DNA of 64,000 nucleotides from a virus. Below are positions 1 through 6,725 of the stretch, piece after piece (the stretch's first letter is position 1; each line of letters begins with the position of its first letter). Under the pieces are notes generated by a model. It saw only the letters and a program-made list of their open reading frames with translations, was not told the DNA's origin and did no database searches. The stretch spans positions 1-64,000 of IMG/VR virus record IMGVR_UViG_3300045738_001221; one strand, 5' to 3'. The position numbers and the translations under genes are program-made.

Positions 1-1
1 T

Positions 2-382
2 GATGGACAAAAACAAACAGTCAATCATATCTATCACTTCCTGCGTGACCTGCTTTATAAGTATGATACGGGAGACTTTCTATGTAATGGAATGAAACCC
101 TCACAGACAGACTTAAAGAGCATGATACGGTACTTAGAGACTAACTTCCCTCCAGACATGCTGGAGCATGAAATGGGAGATGAAGATGAGGAACAATTAA
201 GGTTATTTGAAAATGAGGGTGGCTCTACTTACTCAGAGCATATGCAAGATAACCTAGAGCCTATAGATGATTCGACAGCAATGGTATCAGGCTGTTGTGC
301 TGTGAAGATTCTTGATGGAGATATTTGCTCTGATTGTAAAGAGCATTGTGAGCCTATTCCAGAAGGAGATGAAGATGGCTAA
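2..382 (+). CDS. Acidic small phage protein with Cys cluster, truncated at left edge
   Basis: The frame is open from base 2, and the first ATG at 92 lies inside it. The residues before that Met read as ordinary protein, so the gene probably begins outside the window. The visible part is about 126 residues and very acidic (MGDEDEEQ). It ends with a cysteine/histidine cluster, CCAVKILDGDICSDCKEHCE, which could bind a metal. I recognise no enzyme family. The stop overlaps the next gene, which starts at 375, as in a tight operon. Confidence 0.7.
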   Translation, partial: DGQKQTVNHIYHFLRDLLYKYDTGDFLCNGMKPSQTDLKSMIRYLETNFPPDMLEHEMGDEDEEQLRLFENEGGSTYSEHMQDNLEPIDDSTAMVSGCCAVKILDGDICSDCKEHCEPIPEGDEDG

Positions 383-584
383 CTTCTGTTACGATTGTAC
401 TAAAGATATTCTTGGTGTAGACCCAACATGGAATGACTTTGCAAGGGGCAGCACGATTCCAGAAGATGAGTTCTGGAAGGTATTGTGTGAGGGTTGCGGG
501 GTAGTAGTTGTAGACAGCAACGGAAAGAAAGTTGATGATATGCTCCTTAAATTTTCACCAAGGATAGATGAAGATGAAAATTAG
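375..584 (+). CDS. Small two-CxxC zinc-binding-like protein
   Basis: Encodes 69 residues. I chose ATG 375 over an upstream ATG at 312 because AGAAGGAGAT sits just before it and because starting at 312 would overlap the previous gene by 71 bases. C5/C8 and C38/C41 form two CxxC pairs, the usual spacing of a structural zinc site. The C-terminus is acidic. It overlaps the genes on both sides by 8-17 bases. Function unknown; a small zinc-ribbon adaptor is the simplest reading. Confidence 0.7.
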   Translation: MANFCYDCTKDILGVDPTWNDFARGSTIPEDEFWKVLCEGCGVVVVDSNGKKVDDMLLKFSPRIDEDEN

Positions 585-699
585 ATGCCCAAGATGCGAC
601 ACTTGTGGATTTGAAGAAGATGAAAACTATGAACATTCCACCTGTTCGGTTTGCTTGGGGATGGGATCACTAGAGATACATGGGGAAGATGAAGAATAG
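568..699 (+). CDS. 43-residue Cys-rich mini-protein
   Basis: Starts with ATG 568 inside the end of the preceding gene, with AAGG a few bases upstream. C7, C10, C13, C26 and C29 form a zinc-ribbon-like arrangement (CPRCDTCG and TCSVCLG). The ends are acidic. It is the third consecutive small Cys-pair protein, so these genes may act together. No family recognised. Confidence 0.6.
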   Translation: MKMKIRCPRCDTCGFEEDENYEHSTCSVCLGMGSLEIHGEDEE

Positions 700-712
700 A
701 GTCATTTTATTC

Positions 713-741
713 TTGACTTTTTCATAGCAACATGGTATAAT
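713..741 (+). promoter_or_regulatory. Sigma70-type promoter
   Basis: TTGACT at 713-718 and TATAAT at 736-741 are separated by 17 bases, a near-consensus housekeeping promoter. A GG dinucleotide precedes the -10, as in other intergenic elements of this window. It lies in the only gap of this region and points at the Tyr-rich peptide gene. Confidence 0.8.
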
Positions 742-784
742 AGAGTATGGTGGTAGATTTCTTTTTATCAACAAGGAGTTCAGT

Positions 785-889
785 ATGAACTATCCAACTT
801 ATAGTAACTATAACTACTATTACGCTCCGCAAGGAGTGTACTACAGTTATTGGGGGTACTATCCATATTACGCAAGTAGGGGAATGTAA
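785..889 (+). CDS. Tyrosine-rich 34-residue peptide
   Basis: The ATG follows an AAGGAG ribosome site about 10 bases upstream and a near-consensus promoter. The predicted peptide has 13 tyrosines in 34 residues (for example YSNYNYYYAP and YYSYWGYYPYY) and almost no charge. No signal peptide or membrane segment is clear. The dedicated promoter and strong ribosome site argue that it is really made. Function unknown; self-associating or virion-surface peptides can have this composition, but that is only a guess. Confidence 0.6.
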   Translation: MNYPTYSNYNYYYAPQGVYYSYWGYYPYYASRGM

Positions 890-891
890 AG

Positions 892-1062
892 ATGCTTAAA
901 TCTGTTGCAATAGACATGAATCCCCCATGCTCCGGCGAAATGATAGAGTATGTCGTCATCGAGATAGAGCATGAGGATGGACGCTGTGAGCATCTGTTCT
1001 TTGATGAAGAAGAACTAATTAATGCTGCTGCGTTGGCAGAGAAAGGCTGTTTACATGATTAA
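892..1062 (+). CDS. Small protein, first copy of a tandem pair
   Basis: Encodes 56 residues. Its C-terminal part (FDEEELINAAALAEKGCLHD) is nearly identical to that of the following gene (LDEEELKNAAILAEKGCLHA), at DNA level as well, so the two arose by tandem duplication. The N-terminal halves both read as short beta strands. The stop overlaps the next ATG. No known family. Confidence 0.7.
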   Translation: MLKSVAIDMNPPCSGEMIEYVVIEIEHEDGRCEHLFFDEEELINAAALAEKGCLHD

Positions 1063-1213
1063 GAAAACTGTAATAGTTAACACTCCCGCCACCAATGAAC
1101 CGCACCTACAGTACCTGACCATAGAGTTTGACGATGGAACATACGTCAATCTTGATGAAGAAGAACTAAAGAACGCTGCTATACTGGCAGAGAAAGGGTG
1201 TTTACATGCCTAA
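1055..1213 (+). CDS. Small protein, second copy of a tandem pair
   Basis: Encodes 52 residues from ATG 1055, which overlaps the previous stop. A longer reading from 1022 would run through the previous gene and is rejected. It shares the DEEEL-NAA-LAEKGCLH tail with the gene before it. The tail codons TGTTTACATG also create the start of the next gene, so the duplication carried its own start-stop overlap. Function unknown. Confidence 0.7.
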   Translation: MIKKTVIVNTPATNEPHLQYLTIEFDDGTYVNLDEEELKNAAILAEKGCLHA

Positions 1214-1529
1214 AGTAGAAGGAACATACTCACACAGCATGACTAAAGAAGAAGCTGTGGACGCATCTAAGAAAGCAATAACCAAGCTGTTTGCTTCTTT
1301 TGAAGCCACAGATACCAGCCTTGTCTCTGACGGTGAAGACAACGTGGGATTTTCCTGTCTCAGTAGAGGTATGAAAATTTCTGGAAAGATTACTGTCGGA
1401 CAGGATGAAGTTAAGGCAACCGTTGATCTACCAATGATGGCGTTTGCTTTTAAGGGATTGGTTCAGGCTGCTATTGACAAACATATTCCGAAACACCTAG
1501 AGAAAGGGATATTGGATGCCAACGAGTAA
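1206..1529 (+). CDS. PHA granule-regulator-like (PF09650-like) protein
   Basis: Encodes 107 residues. The layout resembles the polyhydroxyalkanoic-acid-system protein family: an N-terminal helix after a histidine-serine strand (YSHSMTKEEAVDASKKAI), a central segment MKISGKITVGQDEVKATVDL, and a C-terminal helix after MMAFAFKGLV. Family members are short, as here. In bacteria their role is poorly defined, and I would not infer polyester metabolism in a phage. It overlaps both neighbours. Assignment by motif shape only. Confidence 0.55.
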   Translation: MPKVEGTYSHSMTKEEAVDASKKAITKLFASFEATDTSLVSDGEDNVGFSCLSRGMKISGKITVGQDEVKATVDLPMMAFAFKGLVQAAIDKHIPKHLEKGILDANE

Positions 1530-1701
1530 AGATGAAGCAATTAAAATAAAGCAAATTATAGATGAATACTTAACTAAGGATGAGGCTGTGGAAATTACGC
1601 TTCGACTCTGTAATGAGGTTGGAAAAAACACTGACAATAATTCACTAAAGACCAGTCTATTTATGCTTAAAAAGTTATACGAAGGAGAGCAACGTGAGTG
1701 A
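1516..1701 (+). CDS. Small helical hypothetical protein
   Basis: Encodes 61 mostly helical residues. ATG 1516 overlaps the previous stop, and the end overlaps the next GTG start. The composition (KDEAVEITLRLC, LKTSLFMLKKLYEGE) suggests two amphipathic helices. No recognisable family. Confidence 0.6.
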   Translation: MPTSKDEAIKIKQIIDEYLTKDEAVEITLRLCNEVGKNTDNNSLKTSLFMLKKLYEGEQRE

Positions 1702-2137
1702 ATCGCTAAAAAGAATCGTAGTGGACTGTGATGGTGTTATTGCCGGTAAAGACAATGGTGGAGACTATGCGAAAGCACCACCCTTGAAGCATGGCATAAA
1801 ACAGGTAAACAAACTATATGCTATGGGATATGAGATAGTTCTGTATACGGCACGATACGGCGATAGAGAAGGCGGGAACATTCACATGCAGTATGGTCGT
1901 GGGTATAGAGAGTGGACAGACTGGCTAGAAAAGCATGGGGTTAAATATCATTACGCCTTCATGGGCAAACCAGCGGGGGTTCTTTACATTGATGACAAGG
2001 CGGCTAGGGTCAGAGGAAATGACACAGATGGGTGGTCTGAGGTTTGGAAAGAAGTTGAGGACTTAAAGGGTAGGGATAAGTACGGAAATCACTATACCGA
2101 AGAACAAATAAGTTATTGGGATGGGTTTATTGGGTAA
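1694..2137 (+). CDS. HAD-superfamily hydrolase-like protein
   Basis: Encodes 147 residues from a GTG preceded by GAAGGAGAG. The N-terminal VVDCDGVI is HAD motif I (nucleophile Asp and acid/base Asp). LYTAR is motif II, and the C-terminal YIDDKA is motif IV. The length fits the small capless HAD group seen near sugar or nucleotide genes in phages. The likely reaction is phosphate ester hydrolysis in the cytoplasm; the substrate cannot be told. Confidence 0.75.
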   Translation: MSESLKRIVVDCDGVIAGKDNGGDYAKAPPLKHGIKQVNKLYAMGYEIVLYTARYGDREGGNIHMQYGRGYREWTDWLEKHGVKYHYAFMGKPAGVLYIDDKAARVRGNDTDGWSEVWKEVEDLKGRDKYGNHYTEEQISYWDGFIG

Positions 2138-2154
2138 GGATAGGTGGTTTTGAA

Positions 2155-2337
2155 ATGGAAAATCTCTCAGCTCGGTTCGCACCAAATCAAGTTTTTTGGG
2201 ACGTTCAACATCAGGGCTACTACTTTTGGGATGAGTCCGAGATGCCCGTAGGATGGTGGGATACAAAAGATGAGGCGGTTCTCGCATACGAAGAATACTG
2301 CTACAGCCTCTCTAGGGACGAATCCCCCAAAGAATAG
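2155..2337 (+). CDS. Small aromatic-rich hypothetical protein
   Basis: Encodes 60 residues. I prefer ATG 2155 over 2116 because the upstream start lies inside the previous gene, while GGATAGGTGG precedes 2155. Rich in Trp and Tyr (QGYYFWDESEMPVGWWD). It ends directly before the tRNA. No family recognised. Confidence 0.5.
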   Translation: MENLSARFAPNQVFWDVQHQGYYFWDESEMPVGWWDTKDEAVLAYEEYCYSLSRDESPKE

Positions 2338-2339
2338 GA

Positions 2340-2411
2340 GGGGCGTTAGTTCAACGGATAGAACAGTGGCCTTCTAAGCCTCCGATACAGGTTCGATTCC
2401 TGTACGCCCTA
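2340..2411 (+). tRNA. tRNA-Arg (anticodon TCT)
   Basis: A full cloverleaf can be drawn. The acceptor stem pairs 2340-2346 with 2404-2410 (first pair G-U). The D stem is GTTC/GAAC, the anticodon loop CTTCTAA carries TCT, and the T arm is ACAGG-TTCGATT-CCTGT. The discriminator is A2411, and CCA is not encoded. The anticodon stem has one T-T mismatch. It reads AGA, a codon used often in this window, which fits a phage tRNA that supplements the host pool. Confidence 0.92.
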
Positions 2412-2460
2412 CTTGTATCACCTAATCTATTTTCTTGCAAAGAATCCACCGGAATAATAC

Positions 2461-2802
2461 ATGAAGGCCGAAATATCAAGAGTCCAGCTAGACATTGACT
2501 ATAAATGTCCAAACTGTTACCTGCACTTTCGCCTGAGTAACGATGCGGTTCCCTATAAAGATGAAATCAGAATGGAGTGTGTAGAATGTCGTGAGAATTT
2601 GACGATACCCATTTTAAGCAAGCACAATAAAGAAAATAACGAAGTTAAATCGCGCGCCAGAAATGCTCTGGTCGCTCAGGGTTTTTCTTCTATCGAAGCT
2701 ACGCAACTTATTGATAAATCATATCTCCAAGGTATTTCCGTGGCTGATCTAATCAAGGAGTCAATTAAAAATGTCAGACAATCTTCGACCACAAAAGTTT
2801 GA
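2461..2802 (+). CDS. Zinc-ribbon protein with RuvA domain-III-like C-terminus
   Basis: Encodes 113 residues. C16/C19 and C40/C43 form an N-terminal zinc ribbon. Residues about 66-105 (ARNALVAQGFSSIEATQLID, then a short linker and VADLIKESIK) match the three-helix pattern of RuvA domain III, the part of RuvA that contacts RuvB. The RuvA OB-fold and HhH regions that hold the four-way junction are absent. The stop overlaps the start of the RuvB gene by 32 bases. I infer a phage adaptor that recruits or controls RuvB, with the ribbon replacing RuvA's DNA-binding part. The domain call is by eye. Confidence 0.65.
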   Translation: MKAEISRVQLDIDYKCPNCYLHFRLSNDAVPYKDEIRMECVECRENLTIPILSKHNKENNEVKSRARNALVAQGFSSIEATQLIDKSYLQGISVADLIKESIKNVRQSSTTKV

Positions 2803-3742
2803 TGATCTTATTGGTCAGAGTGAGATTATCAACAACCTGAGAATATCCGTCAAGTCTGCTATTGTTCGACAAGATGTGCTACCTCATTGTCTTTTCTATG
2901 GCGGTGCTGGTCTGGGTAAGACTACGCTTGCCAGAGCCTTGGCCAATGAACTTAATGCTCCCATCCAGATAGCTAACGGGGCAAGCCTCGCAACGAATAA
3001 GGACGTTCTTCCTTATCTTATGAAGGTGGAAAGGGGTTCTATATTCTTTATAGACGAGATTCATAGAGTAGGAAAAAAAGTTCAAGAGTATTTGCTTACC
3101 GTGATAGAGGATTTTAGACTAGACATGGTAATCCCTGCTAGTAAGAATAGTCAAGGAGAAACAATCAGCATTGATATACCTAAGTTTTGCTTTGTCGGAG
3201 CTACGACAGAGATGGGTGATTTAGTTCAACCTTTTCTTGACCGCTTCAAGTTAAAGCATTTCATCAGACCTTATAGTGGAGAAGAACTGTGTAGTTTGAT
3301 TTCTATAAATGCCGAAAAATTAAAAGTTGCCATTTCAGACGACGCAATAAAAATTATTTCTGGAGTTAGCAGGGGAGTGCCTCGAATAGCTAACAATTTT
3401 CTGGAGTGGACTAGAGACTATAAAATAGCGAACAATATAGACTGTCTGCAAGAATCAGAGGTAATTAAGGCTATAGAAATGCAAGGTGTTGACAAAAATG
3501 GACTGAATCCCATAGATAGAAACTACCTTGATGTTCTCAAAAAGTTGTCGCAAGAAGCGCCAGTCGGTGTAAGTACATTATGTAGTGCATTAAATATAGA
3601 CAGACAGACAATCGAGCAGAAAATTGAGCCGTGGCTTATTCAAAAAGGCTACATATCCAAGACGCCGAGAGGTCGCATATTGGTCGGAGAAAAAAAGAGT
3701 GAAAAAGAAAAACTCATTGAACGATTCATGGGACAACATTAA
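2771..3742 (+). CDS. ruvB: Holliday junction branch-migration ATPase RuvB
   Basis: Encodes 323 residues, close to bacterial RuvB (about 330-350). The N-terminal LRPQKFDDLIGQ, Walker A GGAGLGKTT (44-52), Walker B FFIDEIH (92-98), sensor GATTEMGDL, arginine-finger region DRFKL, and SRGVPRIANNFL are all typical. A C-terminal winged helix with PVGVSTLC and IEPWLIQKGYISKTPRGR is present. RuvB hexamers pump DNA through Holliday junctions. No full RuvA and no recognised RuvC is visible in the window, but the preceding gene has a RuvA-III-like domain. Confidence 0.93.
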   Translation: MSDNLRPQKFDDLIGQSEIINNLRISVKSAIVRQDVLPHCLFYGGAGLGKTTLARALANELNAPIQIANGASLATNKDVLPYLMKVERGSIFFIDEIHRVGKKVQEYLLTVIEDFRLDMVIPASKNSQGETISIDIPKFCFVGATTEMGDLVQPFLDRFKLKHFIRPYSGEELCSLISINAEKLKVAISDDAIKIISGVSRGVPRIANNFLEWTRDYKIANNIDCLQESEVIKAIEMQGVDKNGLNPIDRNYLDVLKKLSQEAPVGVSTLCSALNIDRQTIEQKIEPWLIQKGYISKTPRGRILVGEKKSEKEKLIERFMGQH

Positions 3743-3761
3743 TAAAAAAATTATCTTGGGA

Positions 3762-3830
3762 ATGTTGATTCTTCTTCCCCTTGCTCTGCTTGCTATGCTT
3801 GTCTGCTCTCTTTTTATTCGGCTGAGTTAG
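3762..3830 (+). CDS. Possible 22-residue membrane peptide
   Basis: Between ruvB and the dipeptidase, one frame encodes a single hydrophobic segment (MLILLPLALLAMLVCSLFIR). No convincing ribosome site precedes it, and the frame is open upstream inside ruvB. It may be a real micro-protein or chance; I give it low weight. Confidence 0.25.
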   Translation: MLILLPLALLAMLVCSLFIRLS

Positions 3831-3861
3831 ACAATATAGCAACTTGCAAAGGAGATACAAC

Positions 3862-5097
3862 ATGGACTGGGAACAGTTACACAGTGAATCAACGATTGTT
3901 GACTTGCACTCTCATCCTTCTCTAAAGGCTTCTGTTTTTCATCGTGATCTTGGTAGCACTAAAGACAAGTTCCTTTCTAGGTTTTTTAAGGAAAAGTTCT
4001 GGCCGTTCAGTGGCAGGGTTACGTTCCCTAAAATGGAAAAAGGGGGCGTTGACGTTCTGCTGTCTACCGCATATATTCTAGAGCAGGGCTGGATAGATGA
4101 TATATCTCTAATTAAATGGCTGTTCTGGCTATTTCCTAGTGTGAGAGAAAGAATTGTAGACCCTTCATATTTTGACGCAACAAACAATATGATGGATGAC
4201 ATGGAAAACCAGATTTCTTCCTATAACATCAACAGAGATGAGGAGGCACGACACGCTACGCTTGCAACAGACAGAGAGGAACTAGCAGAGGCTATTGCTG
4301 CTGGCGACATGTGTGTCATTCACTCAATAGAGGGCGCACACAGTCTACAGGGAAACGAGGCAGGTAAGGTAATGTCCGATGAAATTATGTCTCATCCAGA
4401 GGCTATTGAGGCAGAAGTGCTAAATAATTTAGAGCATTTCTTTAACAGGGGCGTAGCCTACTTGGGTCTTGCTCATTTTTACCCAAACTATTGCGCATCT
4501 CCCGTTTTTCCTTATCCTGAATACGGGGCCACGCACCTCAAGTGGCGGGAAATCTTGGGAAGGTGGGACGAAACCGAGGGATTGACCCGACTGGGCGTAA
4601 AAGTTGTAGAAAAAATGCTTGAATTAGGGATGCTGATAGACATTTCCCACTGCACCCTTGCTGCCAGAAAGCAGATATATGAACTTGTTGCTCTACACGG
4701 CAAGTCAGAGTGCCTCATGGCTACCCATGTGGGGGCGTTTGAAATAAATCCTGTTTCCTACAACCTACAGGACTGGGAAATAAAATGGTTGGCAGAGCAT
4801 GGGTGTGTTGTGGGTATAATTTTTATGAACTATTGGATTTCTCCGGTTGATAGTGGACTGGGCTTAAAATATATAGAACGAACCCTCAACCATATAATTA
4901 ATGTATGCGGAACCGACACCGCCGCTATCGGCACAGACTTTGATGGATTTACCGACCCTCCCGATGAAATTGTAGATATATCCGAGCTTCCTCGCCTTAC
5001 GAGCTACCTTAAAGGGCTAGATTATAGTGATGATATTGTTGATAAATTTTTAGGGAAAAATGCTCTCCGATTATTGTATAATGGATGGCATCGTTAG
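3862..5097 (+). CDS. Membrane dipeptidase family (peptidase M19)
   Basis: Encodes 411 residues from ATG 3862, preceded by AAGGAGAT; a TTG at 3844 would place that site inside the gene. Metal ligands of the binuclear-zinc M19 family are visible: HSH (H16, H18), bridging Glu in IHSIEGAHS (E157), DISHC (H263), ATHVGAF (H289) and the Asp motif IGTDFDGF (about 359-361). M19 enzymes hydrolyse dipeptides, including those with D-residues. No signal peptide is seen, so the product is likely cytoplasmic. An M19 gene is unusual for a phage. It could salvage peptidoglycan-derived dipeptides, but that is speculation. Confidence 0.88.
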   Translation: MDWEQLHSESTIVDLHSHPSLKASVFHRDLGSTKDKFLSRFFKEKFWPFSGRVTFPKMEKGGVDVLLSTAYILEQGWIDDISLIKWLFWLFPSVRERIVDPSYFDATNNMMDDMENQISSYNINRDEEARHATLATDREELAEAIAAGDMCVIHSIEGAHSLQGNEAGKVMSDEIMSHPEAIEAEVLNNLEHFFNRGVAYLGLAHFYPNYCASPVFPYPEYGATHLKWREILGRWDETEGLTRLGVKVVEKMLELGMLIDISHCTLAARKQIYELVALHGKSECLMATHVGAFEINPVSYNLQDWEIKWLAEHGCVVGIIFMNYWISPVDSGLGLKYIERTLNHIINVCGTDTAAIGTDFDGFTDPPDEIVDISELPRLTSYLKGLDYSDDIVDKFLGKNALRLLYNGWHR

Positions 5098-5121
5098 TAG
5101 CCCAAAGACACTATAACAAGG

Positions 5122-5505
5122 ATGAAGAATATGAAATTTTTTTTGAATTACAGAAAAGTTTTTTTCTTTCTTCTGCTAATCCCTATTTTTGTTTTAGTTT
5201 ATGAAATAAGAACAACATTAATTGATACCAGACAAGCTCAAGGAGAGCTATTTATTCTCAATGCTCAAAGGGCTTCTAACCAACGTACAATTATGGGTCT
5301 GGAAACCAGAATACTTCATTATGTAGAAGATCACGAAGGTTCAGGCTATGTGATGGGTGGATGCCCCTTGTGTTTCAAAAATATGCTTATGGAAAAATAC
5401 GACCATGAGTTAATCAGAAAATTTCTAAGAGAAAATGGGGTGGACGTTCAGGGCTTTATGGATAATGAGTTTGACGAAGAAGAATATCAGGAATCTCTCG
5501 AATGA
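5122..5505 (+). CDS. Single-pass membrane protein with CPxC motif
   Basis: Encodes 127 residues. A hydrophobic anchor at about 12-28 (VFFFLLLIPIFVLVYEI) is followed by a helical stretch, then RILHYVEDHE, a GGCPLC motif and an acidic tail. The gene at 40368 has the same order (anchor, helix, RIHHFAEPH, CPEC), so the two form a small family. ATG 5131 is an alternative start with better spacing from AAGG. Topology probably puts the Cys pair outside or in the periplasm. Function unknown. Confidence 0.65.
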   Translation: MKNMKFFLNYRKVFFFLLLIPIFVLVYEIRTTLIDTRQAQGELFILNAQRASNQRTIMGLETRILHYVEDHEGSGYVMGGCPLCFKNMLMEKYDHELIRKFLRENGVDVQGFMDNEFDEEEYQESLE

Positions 5506-5807
5506 CATATGCTTACAGGGCAAAATTGATTAGGTGTGTGGATGGAGATACGGCAGACTTAGCAGTTGATCTTGGATTTTATTTAACAGCTAAAATAAGG
5601 TGTAGGCTCACTGGAATAGACACTCCCGAAAGAGGAAGGGAGGGCTTCACTGAGGCCACCAAAATGCTAGAGAGCCTAATATCAGAACAATCAGATGAAG
5701 AAGGATATTTTGAAATAACCACTGGGAAAACTGGCAAATATGGCAGGTGGCTCGTTACCATAGACGGAGTAAACACCGTCTTAGCAAAAAAATGGCCCTA
5801 TGTGTGA
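5502..5807 (+). CDS. Staphylococcal nuclease-like (SNase) protein
   Basis: Encodes 101 residues. It shows the SNase core: CVDGDTADLAVDLGF, CRLTGIDTPERGREGF, and TGKYGRWLV, which carry the calcium-binding acidic residues and catalytic Arg/Glu positions of thermonuclease. Shorter than staphylococcal nuclease but of a size common in phages. It likely cuts DNA or RNA, and no signal peptide is seen. ATG overlaps the upstream stop. Confidence 0.85.
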   Translation: MTYAYRAKLIRCVDGDTADLAVDLGFYLTAKIRCRLTGIDTPERGREGFTEATKMLESLISEQSDEEGYFEITTGKTGKYGRWLVTIDGVNTVLAKKWPYV

Positions 5808-5967
5808 ATTTGATGAAAACTTAAAAGACCTTTTTGTTAATCTGCAAAAACTCTCCACAGAATATCCAGATAAGATAGATGTATATGTTGATGATGATGG
5901 AGAGATAGAATTTGAAGTTGAATTTGATTTCTTTTTTGAAAATTTAGAAAAAATCTTTGGATTTTAG
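5800..5967 (+). CDS. Small acidic Phe-rich protein
   Basis: Encodes 55 residues from an ATG that overlaps the end of the SNase gene. Strongly acidic with a run of Phe (EVEFDFFFENLEKIFGF). No family recognised. The overlap and codon pattern support a real gene. Confidence 0.5.
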   Translation: MCEFDENLKDLFVNLQKLSTEYPDKIDVYVDDDGEIEFEVEFDFFFENLEKIFGF

Positions 5968-5988
5968 ATTTTTTTGACTTAAAAAACG

Positions 5989-6063
5989 CTACGGTTGGCA
6001 ACTCACTCGGGGCACGCGAGTTATCCCCTACGGTTCCGTCTTTTGATGGGGCACGCGAGTTTA
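5989..6063 (+). repeat. Two tandem 39-bp repeats carrying GGGGCACGCGAGTT
   Basis: CTACGGTT occurs at 5989 and 6028, and each copy is followed 12 bases later by GGGGCACGCGAGTT (6009-6022 and 6048-6061), a 39-bp period. The core GGCACGCGAG recurs on the same strand at 8508, 14462 and 51651. The element sits in the gap before the virion-like gene and promoter-like sequence, so it could be an operator, recombination site or replication element. Function unknown. Confidence 0.75.
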
Positions 6064-6098
6064 TATCAATAAAGGTCAAACAAAAAGAAAAGAAAAAA

Positions 6099-6107
6099 GG
6101 TATAATA
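6099..6107 (+). promoter_or_regulatory. GGTATAATA -10-like element
   Basis: GGTATAATA lies 36 bases before the start codon at 6142. No good -35 hexamer is present 17 bases upstream. It matches the intergenic element family seen elsewhere in the window. Confidence 0.55.
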
Positions 6108-6141
6108 GATTAGAAACCACTGAGTCATAAGGGACAAAATA

Positions 6142-6723
6142 ATGGCCGATTCACCAGTTACGACGACCGCCACGATAAAGGCAGACGTTGTCTTTAGTCA
6201 GCAACAAACCTACGGATTTTCAGCAAGCAACCTTATGTTACAAGGTTCTACAGATTACTCCGTATCACTTGTTTCAGGTTCTGGCATCGAAGTAAGAGAA
6301 ATAGATTCAATTTTTAACATAGGAGGCTTGTCGATAGCTAGTGGAGCAACCGGAGTATATGACCTGAGAAGTCTGTCTCAGTCCTCCTTCGGCACTTCAT
6401 ATTCTGTTCCTCTCAGCGGCCTTAAGGGACTAATTATAAGAAACCACGCAACTGGCGTGAACGAAATGCTAACATTAAAAGCAACGGGAACAAACGCTTT
6501 TACAAATTTATTTCACGGGGGAACTGGTGGCCCGGTAGGAGTTAAAATACCCCCCGGAGGAGCATATTTCTATAGCGATCCTTTCTGGGGAACGCCGGTA
6601 ACGGCATCAAACAGTGTTTTGAATTTGATTAATGTGGGAAGCGGCTCTGGAATCAATAATTACAATACCGGAATACAAGTAAGTATAATTATAGCCGGAA
6701 CATCCGGCACTGGAGGTTATTAA
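6142..6723 (+). CDS. Virion-type beta-structured protein
   Basis: Encodes 193 residues, rich in Gly, Ser and Thr and in beta-forming stretches, without enzymatic motifs. The segment GLIIRNHATGVNEMLTLKAT, then KIPPGGAYFYSDPFWG and a C-terminal VSIIIAGTSGTGGY resemble small phage capsid-decoration or fibre-associated proteins that read as ligand-free beta sandwiches. Its own promoter-like element precedes it. It directly precedes the glycan module. The structural role is inferred from composition and fold impression. Confidence 0.55.
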   Translation: MADSPVTTTATIKADVVFSQQQTYGFSASNLMLQGSTDYSVSLVSGSGIEVREIDSIFNIGGLSIASGATGVYDLRSLSQSSFGTSYSVPLSGLKGLIIRNHATGVNEMLTLKATGTNAFTNLFHGGTGGPVGVKIPPGGAYFYSDPFWGTPVTASNSVLNLINVGSGSGINNYNTGIQVSIIIAGTSGTGGY

Positions 6724-6725
6724 AA

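Noticed and set aside
3624-3761. N-terminal extension of the small membrane peptide
   Set aside because: This part lies in another frame of ruvB and is Arg/Lys-rich without family features.
5837-6079. Minus-strand gene
   Set aside because: The frame covers the tandem repeat and an acidic + strand gene and has no ribosome site. Other minus-strand frames are likewise shadows of + strand genes.
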